Below are positions 1 through 6,208 of a stretch of 8,765 bases of DNA, in pieces. The translations under genes were made by a program, and so were the position numbers. Position 1 is the first letter of the stretch, and each line of letters opens with the position of its first letter. Source of the DNA: Streptomyces speibonae. Its GTDB lineage: Bacteria; Actinomycetota; Actinomycetes; Streptomycetales; Streptomycetaceae. The notes beneath the pieces are model-generated. The model worked only from the letters and a program-made list of their open reading frames with translations. It did no database searches and was not told where the DNA came from. Location: contig KL568570.1 of the NCBI GenBank assembly GCA_000715605.1, positions 22,890 to 31,654 of the forward strand, given 5' to 3'.

Positions 1-1
1 C

Positions 2-1318
2 CGCCTGCAGAACGGCGGCTGCCACCCCGACGACGGCTGCCCCACGGACAAGAAGTTCAAGGGCGCCGACTTCCCGTACCTGGCGGCCAACGTCGTGAAC
101 GAGAAGACGAAGAAGCCGCTCCTCGAGCCGTACTGGGTGTGGAAGCAGAAGGGCGTCAAGGTCGGCTTCATCGGTGTGACGCTCGAGGGCACCCCGGACA
201 TCGTCTCCGCCGAGGGCGTGAAGGGCCTGTCCTTCAAGGACGAGGTCGAGACGATCAACAAGTACGCCCGGGAACTGCGCCGCAAGGGCGTGAAGTCCAT
301 CGTGGCGCTCATCCACGAGGGCGGCTTCCCCGCGTCGTCCGCCTACAACTACGACTGCGACTCCCCGGGCGCCGGCGACGGCATCTCCGGGCCGATCGCG
401 GACATCGCGAAGAACGTCACGCCGGACGTGGACGCGCTGGTCACCGGCCACACCCACGAGGCGTACGCCTGCACCATCCCGGACCCGTCGGGCAAGCCGC
501 GCACGGTCACCTCGGCCGCGTCCTTCGGCCGCCTCTACACCGACACCACGCTGACATACGACCGCCGCACCGGCGACATCGCCCGTACGGCGGTGAAGTC
601 CGCGAACCACGTCGTCACCCGGGACGTCCCCGAGGCGCCCGACATGACCCGCCTGATCGACAAGTGGAACACCCTCGCCGCGCCCATCGGCAACCGCCCG
701 ATCGGCTACATCTCCGGCGACATCGTGCGCGACGGCACGGAGTCCCCGCTCGGTGACCTCATCGCCGACGCGCAGCTGGCGTACGGCAGGACGCTGGACC
801 CGGAGACCGACCTGGCGCTGATGAACCCCGGCGGCATCCGCGCCTCCCTCACCCACGCGGCCAGTGGCGGCGAGGGCGACGGCGTGGTGACGTTCGCCGA
901 GGGCTTCACGGTCCAGCCGTTCGCCAACACGGTCAACCTCCAGGACTTCACCGGGGCGCAGCTCATCCAGGCCCTGAAGGAGCAGGTCAGCGGCCCGAAC
1001 GAGGCGGCCCCGAAGATCCTCCAGATCTCGTCCGGCCTGACCTACACCCTGGACCTGACGAAGACGGGCGCGGACCGCGTGGTCACCGGCTCGATCCGGC
1101 TGGACGGCTCGCCCATCGACCCGGCCGCCACCTACCGCGTCGCGACGAACAGCTTCCTCGCGGGCGGCGGCGACGGCTTCCCGACCCTCGGCGAGGGCAC
1201 GAACGACCTGGTCGGCCTCGACGACCTGACGGCCCTCGAGCAGTACCTGACCGCCAACTCCTCCCCCGCCTCACCCCTCGCCCCACCGGCGGCGGACCGC
1301 ATCACGATCGTGCAGTAA
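2..1318 (+). CDS. Bifunctional metallophosphatase/5'-nucleotidase, 3' part (5' end missing)
   Basis: The reading frame is open from the window edge, so the gene begins upstream; 438 residues are visible of a family usually near 600. Members are secreted or surface enzymes that hydrolyse nucleotide phosphate esters using two metal ions. Visible residues 1-32 include a Cys-rich loop followed by FPYLAANV, which in this family sits just after the GNHE motif; the earlier D-x-H, GD and GNHE motifs and the signal peptide are therefore outside the window. Metal-binding histidines are present in IHEGG (His105) and GHTH (149-152). The C-terminal nucleotide-binding domain shows NPGGIR (275-280) and GGGDGF (388-393). 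The gene stops with TAA and is followed by a hairpin terminator, so it is transcriptionally separate from the type VII locus downstream. Base composition is normal for Streptomyces. Family assignment is firm; the preferred substrate cannot be told. Confidence 0.93.
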   Translation, partial: RLQNGGCHPDDGCPTDKKFKGADFPYLAANVVNEKTKKPLLEPYWVWKQKGVKVGFIGVTLEGTPDIVSAEGVKGLSFKDEVETINKYARELRRKGVKSIVALIHEGGFPASSAYNYDCDSPGAGDGISGPIADIAKNVTPDVDALVTGHTHEAYACTIPDPSGKPRTVTSAASFGRLYTDTTLTYDRRTGDIARTAVKSANHVVTRDVPEAPDMTRLIDKWNTLAAPIGNRPIGYISGDIVRDGTESPLGDLIADAQLAYGRTLDPETDLALMNPGGIRASLTHAASGGEGDGVVTFAEGFTVQPFANTVNLQDFTGAQLIQALKEQVSGPNEAAPKILQISSGLTYTLDLTKTGADRVVTGSIRLDGSPIDPAATYRVATNSFLAGGGDGFPTLGEGTNDLVGLDDLTALEQYLTANSSPASPLAPPAADRITIVQ

Positions 1319-1342
1319 CCACGCGGTCACCACCCTTCCGCC

Positions 1343-1385
1343 CGGGGCCGGTACGAGCCGTGCACACCACCTCGTACCGGCCCCG
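1343..1385 (+). terminator. Hairpin terminator after the 5'-nucleotidase gene
   Basis: A perfect 15-bp inverted repeat (CGGGGCCGGTACGAG at 1343-1357 and its reverse complement at 1371-1385) encloses a 13-nt loop, 24 nt after the nucleotidase stop codon. There is no U-tract, as is common for Streptomyces terminators. The stem is symmetrical, so it could also stop transcription from the other side. Confidence 0.8.
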
Positions 1386-1483
1386 ACGGCTGTCCTCACC
1401 TCATTCGATCAAGGGCCGGACGTTCTGGCCAACATTTGTGCGAGGGCCGCCGAGAAGATGCACGCACAGCGTGGGCGGGCCGT

Positions 1484-1716
1484 GTGATCATTCTCGACAC
1501 CAGCGCCATCGTCGCCCTCGCCCAGGGGCACCGCGCCCTTCATCATCTCGCCGACAACGTGGTCCGCACACCCGGTGACCGGCTGCATGTCCCGGCGCTG
1601 TGTCGCACATGGAGACCGGAGGCATGTCGATCATTCTGACCGGCCGGGAGGACGACTACCCGCCCGGTGTACTCACGGTCGACATCGACTCACCCGGCAT
1701 GCTCGGCTTCCACTGA
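1484..1716 (+). pseudogene. Decayed PIN-domain toxin (internally deleted and frameshifted)
   Basis: From GTG 1484 the frame reads VIILDTSAIVALAQGHRALH and continues to HVPALC near 1603. This is the N-terminal strand of a PIN-domain ribonuclease, with the first catalytic Asp in LDTSAIVAL. The frame then runs into unrelated sequence and stops at TGA 1637-1639. In another frame, 1624-1716 encodes SIILTGREDDYPPGVLTVDI and a short tail, which resembles the last strand of the same kind of protein. Functional PIN toxins are about 130 residues with further acidic catalytic residues in the middle; that middle is missing. The GTG overlaps a TGA (1485-1487) closing an upstream frame that ends in AAEKMHAQRGRAV, possibly the tail of the lost antitoxin. 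The N-terminal match is good; joining the second half to it is inference. The rest of 1386-1726 shows no intact gene. Confidence 0.5.
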
Positions 1717-1726
1717 GCCCCGGCCG

Positions 1727-1906
1727 CTAAGCCATCCACACCACGGCCTGCGCGACGATCACGCGCTCCCCGTCGAAGGTGACGGCCGGCCCTTCGTGCA
1801 GCATGTACCCCATATCCATCGCCTCGCTCACCCGGCGGCAGAACTCCGCATCATCGGGACCGGTCAGTACGCGGTAGACGGGCAGCCCGTCCGGTGGTGT
1901 GGACAT
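1727..1906 (-). CDS. DUF1737 domain small protein
   Basis: A 59-residue protein starting MSTPPDGLPVYRVLTGPDDA and ending in QAVVWMA. The order Y-R-V-L-T-G-x-D-D...F-C-x-R-V...G-Y...G-P-A-x-T-F-x-G-E...V-A-Q-A-x-V-W is the DUF1737 signature as I recall it; the family's function is unknown. I chose ATG 1906 over an upstream in-frame ATG at 1951, because the conserved domain starts a few residues after it and a purine-rich GGTGGG lies just upstream. It lies 52 nt after the stop of the DUF7691-type gene on the same strand with no obvious terminator between, so the two probably share a transcript. No signal peptide or membrane segment is seen. It converges on the decayed PIN gene. Confidence 0.75.
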   Translation of the reverse strand: MSTPPDGLPVYRVLTGPDDAEFCRRVSEAMDMGYMLHEGPAVTFDGERVIVAQAVVWMA

Positions 1907-1958
1907 ACGCCCACCGTGCCACACGGGTCGAACGGATGTGCCGGGAAACAACAGCCCG

Positions 1959-2582
1959 TCAGTAACGGAACCCGATGACGCCGAAGCCCGGTTGGGCCTG
2001 GGCGTGCCGCATCCATCCGATGCACTGCATGACCGCGTCCACGACGTCGGGGTCGAGGGGCGGCGGTGCCTGGCGCCCCTCGTCGACCGCCCGCTTGGTC
2101 GCCTCGAACTGCTCCAGTGCCTCGGCTATCCGCTCCGGCGTCCACTCACCGCAGTCCACGACATAGGTGGACGGCAGCGGCGCGGGCAGACTGCCGAAAC
2201 CGAAGTCCTCGACGGACACGGCGGTGATCCCCAGGGCCTTCAGCCCCTGCCCGACGACCGACAGCCAGTCACCCCGGTGGGGCGTGAAACAGTCGTTGGC
2301 CAGGAACGAACCGGTGAGCGAACACAGCCGCTCATACGCGTACGCGTACTGAAAGGCGTGCTCCGTGTCCGCACCGAAGGGCCCACCGTGGACAACCGCC
2401 CGCAGCGCCTCGTACGCGGTGGGCGCACCGTCCTTGATGCCGTTCCGGAACTGACGGTCCGCACGCTCCAGTTGATCGCCGAAGTTGGTGCGGATCACCT
2501 CGAGCAACTGGTCGTCACGCGAACCGACGAGGGCACGCGTGGCAGCGACATCGAGCAGGTAGACACTCAGCGAGGAACTCAT
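1959..2582 (-). CDS. DUF7691-type Streptomyces protein of unknown function
   Basis: A 207-residue soluble protein beginning MSSSLSVYLLDVAATRALVG. Streptomyces genomes carry many relatives with the same plan: an S-L-S-V-x-L-x-D start, a charged helical stretch (DDQLLEVIRTNFGDQLERAD), AxxALRAVVHGGPF followed by FQYAYAYERLC near the middle, a WLSVVGQGLKALG segment, G-E-W-T-P-E-R, and an aromatic C-terminus (GFGVIGFRY). I associate this with DUF7691, from memory only. No catalytic motif, signal peptide or membrane helix is visible, so no function is given. The ATG at 2582 lies 6 nt from a TAGATT box and has no well-placed Shine-Dalgarno sequence, which suggests leaderless translation. The gene is divergent from the type VII operon and is followed by the DUF1737 gene. 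Confidence 0.75.
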   Translation of the reverse strand: MSSSLSVYLLDVAATRALVGSRDDQLLEVIRTNFGDQLERADRQFRNGIKDGAPTAYEALRAVVHGGPFGADTEHAFQYAYAYERLCSLTGSFLANDCFTPHRGDWLSVVGQGLKALGITAVSVEDFGFGSLPAPLPSTYVVDCGEWTPERIAEALEQFEATKRAVDEGRQAPPPLDPDVVDAVMQCIGWMRHAQAQPGFGVIGFRY

Positions 2583-2588
2583 ACACCG

Positions 2589-2594
2589 AATCTA
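2589..2594 (-). promoter_or_regulatory. Putative -10 box of a leaderless promoter for the DUF7691-type gene
   Basis: Read on the minus strand, TAGATT fits the actinobacterial TANNNT -10 consensus. It ends 6 nt before ATG 2582, which would place the first transcribed base at or next to the start codon. No convincing -35 box is seen, and the only purine-rich run (complement of the C-run at 2598-2603) lies too far from the ATG for a normal ribosome-binding site. Confidence 0.4.
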
Positions 2595-2693
2595 AAGCCC
2601 CCCTCTGACATCGCGAGGCCACCCGGCACTCACCCCGGCAGGGCCAAGCGGCGCACCACGGTGTGACGGTGGGCACGGTTCGCGCCAACTCCC

Positions 2694-2732
2694 TTGTTTC
2701 GCATTGCGTTTGCAATATGTGTGCGACAGGAT
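2694..2732 (+). promoter_or_regulatory. Candidate promoter region for the type VII operon
   Basis: This is the only AT-rich patch in the 173-bp divergent spacer (2583-2755). TTGCGT (2704-2709) and CAGGAT (2727-2732) are separated by 17 nt, which is acceptable for a housekeeping-type Streptomyces promoter. A small inverted repeat, ATTGC-gttt-GCAAT (2703-2716), overlaps it and could be an operator half-site pair. Nothing else is recognisable in the spacer. The call rests on weak matches. Confidence 0.3.
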
Positions 2733-2744
2733 GTTCGAGCGCGT

Positions 2745-2750
2745 GGGGAG
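2745..2750 (+). promoter_or_regulatory. Ribosome-binding site GGGGAG favouring GTG 2756
   Basis: GGGGAG lies 5 nt before GTG 2756, an ideal distance. A second start, ATG 2777, has a G-rich stretch before it too, but a less canonical one. This decides the start chosen for the first WXG100-like gene. Confidence 0.55.
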
Positions 2751-2755
2751 CGCGC

Positions 2756-3109
2756 GTGGCTTACGGGGGTGGGTTCATGAAGTTCGACATGGGGTCGACG
2801 ACGCTGTCGGAGCTGGGGAAGAACACCGTCGGGTCGGTTGACGATCTGGGGACTCTGATCCGGTGGCTGATCCAGGCGGCGGAGCCGTTGGAGGGCAGGT
2901 TCAACGGGGCCGGCAAGGCGGCGTTCGACACGTTCAAGCTGCATGCGGACGAGATCACGAGCGATCTGAACGGTTCGCTGAACGCCATCCTGGGCGGTCA
3001 GGCCGGGATGGACACGGCGTTCGGGACCGGTGACCAGGAGCTGGAGTCCAACGCTCACCAGAACATGGGGTCGGCGAACTTCGACGCGGCGCGGTTCGGG
3101 GCGCGCTAG
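2756..3109 (+). CDS. WXG100-like protein (ESAT-6 family), first of a pair
   Basis: A 117-residue, mostly helical, leaderless protein, of the size of WXG100 proteins exported by type VII secretion systems. The first helix (about 15-47) leads to a turn reading EGRFNGAGKAAFD; F49-N50-G51 occupies the position of the usual W-x-G. The second helix follows (KAAFDTFKLHADEITSDLNG), then a Gly-rich tail ending SANFDAARFGAR, which I recognise as common in Streptomyces relatives. Such proteins form helical-hairpin dimers that are exported alone or escort larger substrates to the membrane ATPase. The gene heads the plus-strand operon and is 56 nt from the second WXG100-like gene. If ATG 2777 is used instead, the protein has 110 residues. 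Membership is inferred from fold pattern, size and context; the missing Trp is the main oddity. Confidence 0.78.
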   Translation: MAYGGGFMKFDMGSTTLSELGKNTVGSVDDLGTLIRWLIQAAEPLEGRFNGAGKAAFDTFKLHADEITSDLNGSLNAILGGQAGMDTAFGTGDQELESNAHQNMGSANFDAARFGAR

Positions 3110-3165
3110 GCGACGACTCCGTCGTTCAATGGTCAACTTTGCTGTTTTCGAGGGGGAACTGAAGC

Positions 3166-3477
3166 ATGGGGCAGAACCTGGACCGGCGTTCGTACGACAC
3201 GGGTGCCTCGGGTGAGGTGCAGATCAGTCTGCACGGGGTCATCGGTCAGCTGGAGCGTGTGCTCGCCGACCGGGACCGTGCGGTGAAGGCCGCGATGGCC
3301 GACTTCACGGCCGACGGCGTCGCCGACGAGTACCACGGCAAGGAGCAGCGCTGGAACCGTGCGGCCGGTGAGGTCCGCGAGATCATCCGCCTGGTGCGCA
3401 CGACGATGGAGCAGAACGACGGCACCGCGCAGTCGGCGCTGGCCAGGGCACGCGCGGCCGTCGACAACATCGGCTGA
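3166..3477 (+). CDS. WXG100-like protein (ESAT-6 family), second of the pair
   Basis: A 103-residue helical protein with no signal peptide, starting MGQNLDRRSYDTGASGEVQI. A first amphipathic helix (about 17-50) is followed by a turn with Y56-H57-G58 where W-x-G is expected, then a long second helix from KEQRWNRAAGEVREI to the C-terminus (ARAAVDNIG). This is the WXG100 helical-hairpin plan with Tyr in place of Trp. The start is set by AGGGGGA about 8 nt before ATG 3166. The likely partner is the preceding protein, since tandem WXG100 genes commonly make heterodimers, though pairing is not shown by sequence. The DUF6507 gene follows after 17 nt. YHGKE (56-60) also fits the YxxxE export pattern but lies in the turn rather than at the C-terminus, so I give it no weight. 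Confidence 0.82.
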   Translation: MGQNLDRRSYDTGASGEVQISLHGVIGQLERVLADRDRAVKAAMADFTADGVADEYHGKEQRWNRAAGEVREIIRLVRTTMEQNDGTAQSALARARAAVDNIG

Positions 3478-3494
3478 GCCGGGTCGGCTGACGT

Positions 3495-3887
3495 ATGACG
3501 GGGTGGGACATATCGCCGTCCGGCGTCGAGTTCGTGACCTCACTGGTCCAGGACGCGATGGACGACGTCGCCAAGGACGTGAAGGCGTACGGCACGGACG
3601 TGGAGAGCGCGGCCACGGCCGCCGGGACCATCAGCGGCCCGTACTGCGGTGCCGCACCGACCGGCCCCATCGGGGCGGCACTGGCGCTGTTCGTGGAGCG
3701 CACGGCCGGTGACGCGCTGTTCCTGGGGGCGCGGGCGGCCAAGTCGGTGAACGGCGCGCATGAGGCGACGGCGCACTACGTGCTCGGTGACGAGGAGATG
3801 GCCGCGCGTGCGCAGCGCAGAGCTCTGGCGGCGCCCAAGATCGATCTGCCGGGCAAGGGTGAGGGTGAGGGGGAGGGCGGGAAGTGA
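3495..3887 (+). CDS. DUF6507 family protein, probable type VII partner or substrate
   Basis: A 130-residue protein starting MTGWDISPSGVEFVTSLVQD, a beginning typical of DUF6507 proteins found beside Streptomyces type VII loci. Two helical segments (about 7-45 and 58-93) are joined by a Gly/Pro/Cys-containing loop. After the second comes Y95-V-L-G-D99, matching the YxxxD/E export motif that follows the helical hairpin in many actinobacterial type VII substrates. The tail is a Gly/Glu repeat (GKGEGEGEGGK) encoded by a G-run tract. Its TGA overlaps the toxin's GTG by 4 nt, so the two are probably co-translated. It may act as a dedicated WXG-like partner of the toxin, by analogy with small helical proteins that pair with LXG toxins in Firmicutes; that role is inference. 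Confidence 0.78.
   Translation: MTGWDISPSGVEFVTSLVQDAMDDVAKDVKAYGTDVESAATAAGTISGPYCGAAPTGPIGAALALFVERTAGDALFLGARAAKSVNGAHEATAHYVLGDEEMAARAQRRALAAPKIDLPGKGEGEGEGGK
3851..3881 (+). repeat. G-run tract with potential G-quadruplex before the toxin start
   Basis: Six runs of three or more G (3851, 3857, 3863, 3869, 3875, 3879) are separated by 1-3 nt, meeting the usual G-quadruplex pattern on the coding strand. The tract encodes the Gly/Glu tail of the DUF6507 protein and includes GGAGGG (3872-3877), the likely ribosome-binding site for toxin start GTG 3884. A folded structure could mask it. The DNA pattern is certain; a regulatory effect is speculation. Confidence 0.5.
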
Positions 3888-6208
3888 TCAGCCCGGGGGG
3901 AATACCGCAGTTCACCGGCGACTTCGACGAGTTGGACAAGGACGTCTCGGCGCTGCGCAGCGACGCGATCGGCATCCGTAACGGGGGCGCGGACGTCCAC
4001 TCGCGCTTCCAGATGCTGGGGGCGTTCTACAGCGCGCCCGAGGCGGACGCCCTGTTCGCCACGACCCGGCCGGTGATGGACAAGGCCGACGACTTCGCCG
4101 CGAAGCTCGAGACGGTGGCCGACGCACTGGACACGTTCGCCATCGAGGCACGTCCGCTGGCCGAGCGTCTGAAGCAGCTCAAAGCGGACGCGGTCGCGTT
4201 CACGGACAGTGTCGAGGGGGACGACGACTGGACCGAGGACGAGAAGAAGGTCGACCGCAACGAGCAGCTCATCAACGACGTGTCGGCCACGCAGTCCGCC
4301 TTCCAGGACGCGGAGCGGCGTGCGGCGAGCAAGATCACGGCGGTCGTGGGCGGACCCGCGTTCGTGACGGACGACGGCAGCGGACTCGTCAAGCGGAACA
4401 CCGTGCCGTACGGCCTTGACCCGGCGCTGCTCGAGGACGCGAAGGAGCTGCCCTGGGGCAGCGTGGACGACAAGACGTACGAGGCGTGGAGCCTGGGCTG
4501 GTTCGGCCACGGGATCAAGAGCGTGGTCTGGGACGGCATCTACAAGGACGGCATCGAGGCCGGCGCCAAGGGACTGTGGGCGCTGGGCACCGGTGACGGC
4601 GACGCGTGGCGCGGTCTGAAGGACATTGCCACGGGCATCGGCCTGTACACCATCACCCCCTACGACGCCTTCATGGACTGGGCCGTGGGCCCGGACGAGG
4701 CGAGCGAGGACGAGGTCCGCGCGAAGAAGGCGGCGAAGGAGTTCGCCAAGGGGGTCGTCGCCTGGGACCAGTGGGAGGAGAACCCGGCGCGTGCCGCGGG
4801 GACGGTCCTCTTCAACGTCCTGACACTGGGCGCGGGGCCCTTGGCGGCGGCGTCCAAGGCGGGCAAGGGCGGCAGCCTGACCTCGAACGCGGCCGGCGCC
4901 GCCGCCAAGGCCGGGCTGTACCTGGACCCCCTGTACGTGGGCCTGAAGGCTACGGGCACGGCAGCGGGCAGGCTCCCGAAACTGTCCGACCTCACCGCGA
5001 GAATCACCGCAGGCACGGGCACCGCAGCGGACGCCCAACGCGTCCACAGCGTCATCGAACTGGAGGACGGCTCCCGAGTCGTCATCGAGAACGGTGAGTT
5101 CATCCCGTACGACAGGCATGGCAACGTCATGAGTGATGTGCCGAACCTAGGGAGAGCCGCCAGCGCGGATAACGTGCCTGAGCGCACCCCCGCACAGAAT
5201 CACGAGCTTGCGGGGGTTGGAGCGGTGTCTCGTGCACCTGAGGCCTCTGCCCAACCGGGCGAAAGCATGCCACGATCCGGGACTCGCGAGTCGAACGGAG
5301 ACCCGTCGTCGCTCGGGTCAACTCACTCTGGGCGGGCCACGGGAGAGGAACCAGTAGGCCACAGAACCGAGGCCGGGAACTCTTCCCTTGGAGGGAGAGG
5401 AGACGTCCCTGGTCCGTCCGGCCACGCAGGAAGTGCCGAGGGGGTGAGCTCCGAAGGTGCTACTGATGCAGGCAGCGACATCAGATCGAACGGCACCGGC
5501 AGCGGTGAGGATTCCGGCTCCAGCAATGGCGCGTCAGAGCGCGGCCCCATTGAGTTGGGTGGACCTGCTGAGAGGGGACTTCGGGACGGAATCCAAGGGA
5601 TACCTCGGAACACGATTAAGCCCAAGGTCGTGGAGAGGATCGTGAGTAGACTGGGGAAGGAACCGTCTGGACAAGAGATAGCCGACATCATATCCGCGGG
5701 ACATCTGTCCAGAATGCCGGGCTATAAAGATGTGGTGGCCATGCTGGGATCCGGTATTCAAAGTCACTTTCCGAGCGCGGTGGATCAGATACGCCTGGCT
5801 GAACAGTTCTATCGGAGCGGCTTGCGTAACATTGAGTTTGAGATCAAGAACTCGGCGATCAAGGCGGATATTGATGTGAGGGTTACGGATGAGGCGGGGA
5901 AGACGTATGGCTACCAGCTGAAGCGTCTGCAGAATCCGAAGAATCCCTTCGAGTCGATTGCGAAGGCTGACCATCTGGGGCAACTCTCGAAGTCCGCAGC
6001 AGACAACAAGATCATGCTCGTGGATGGCCAGGGAACGATTGCCGACTGGCAGGCCCGAGGCACTTTCGACGAGCTTCTGCAGGTGCATCGGGGCGACCAC
6101 CCGGTCAAGAGTGAGAAGGGGCGTGGCATTCTGTTCGTGCTCCGACTTGACGACGGAACGGTCGTCATCCCGCCCGGTTCCAAGGTCGACCCGCGAGGTG
6201 TTCTGTGA
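3884..6208 (+). CDS. Type VII-secreted polymorphic toxin with C-terminal PD-(D/E)xK-like nuclease domain
   Basis: A 774-residue protein. Residues 1-155 are helical, with FYSAPEADALF (48-58) at the turn of a WXG/LXG-like hairpin, the probable export region. Residues 180-300 are Trp-rich (WGSVDDKTYEAWSLGWFGHG). Residues 302-345 are Ala/Gly-rich and hydrophobic and might insert in a membrane. After a short beta segment (390-410), a Ser/Gly/Glu linker spans about 422-570. The C-terminal domain (571-774) has E651 and E653, D662-I-D664-V, then YGYQLK with Q678 and K680: the acid-x(n)-D-x(n)-Q-x-K order of PD-(D/E)xK nucleases, including some contact-dependent tRNase toxins. Target (DNA or RNA) is unknown. 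GTG 3884 overlaps the DUF6507 stop and has GGAGGG 6 nt upstream; the stop overlaps the next start. Composition falls sharply from the linker onward. Architecture and context support a toxin strongly; nuclease class is inferred from motifs. Confidence 0.8.
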   Translation: MISPGGIPQFTGDFDELDKDVSALRSDAIGIRNGGADVHSRFQMLGAFYSAPEADALFATTRPVMDKADDFAAKLETVADALDTFAIEARPLAERLKQLKADAVAFTDSVEGDDDWTEDEKKVDRNEQLINDVSATQSAFQDAERRAASKITAVVGGPAFVTDDGSGLVKRNTVPYGLDPALLEDAKELPWGSVDDKTYEAWSLGWFGHGIKSVVWDGIYKDGIEAGAKGLWALGTGDGDAWRGLKDIATGIGLYTITPYDAFMDWAVGPDEASEDEVRAKKAAKEFAKGVVAWDQWEENPARAAGTVLFNVLTLGAGPLAAASKAGKGGSLTSNAAGAAAKAGLYLDPLYVGLKATGTAAGRLPKLSDLTARITAGTGTAADAQRVHSVIELEDGSRVVIENGEFIPYDRHGNVMSDVPNLGRAASADNVPERTPAQNHELAGVGAVSRAPEASAQPGESMPRSGTRESNGDPSSLGSTHSGRATGEEPVGHRTEAGNSSLGGRGDVPGPSGHAGSAEGVSSEGATDAGSDIRSNGTGSGEDSGSSNGASERGPIELGGPAERGLRDGIQGIPRNTIKPKVVERIVSRLGKEPSGQEIADIISAGHLSRMPGYKDVVAMLGSGIQSHFPSAVDQIRLAEQFYRSGLRNIEFEIKNSAIKADIDVRVTDEAGKTYGYQLKRLQNPKNPFESIAKADHLGQLSKSAADNKIMLVDGQGTIADWQARGTFDELLQVHRGDHPVKSEKGRGILFVLRLDDGTVVIPPGSKVDPRGVL

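Noticed and set aside
1899..2666. Plus-strand open frame of 255 codons
   Set aside because: It is antisense to the DUF7691-type gene and lacks any domain; the minus-strand protein has a recognisable family pattern.
2663..2755. Upstream in-frame starts extending the first WXG100-like protein
   Set aside because: The extra residues are Cys-rich and unlike the family, and would cover the probable promoter; GGGGAG before GTG 2756 gives a better start.
3331..3345. YHGKE in the second WXG100-like protein as a type VII export signal
   Set aside because: It fits YxxxE but lies in the hairpin turn, not after the second helix where the signal normally sits.
4787..4925. Hydrophobic Ala/Gly stretch of the toxin as a defined transmembrane pore domain
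   Set aside because: The segment (about residues 302-348) is only moderately hydrophobic and interrupted by Lys and Asn; I note it but cannot support a membrane helix.
3776..5119. Long minus-strand open frame (447 codons) opposite the toxin
   Set aside because: It is a shadow of GC-rich codon use in the toxin gene: Arg/Val/Gly-heavy composition, no recognisable domain, and the plus-strand protein is well supported.
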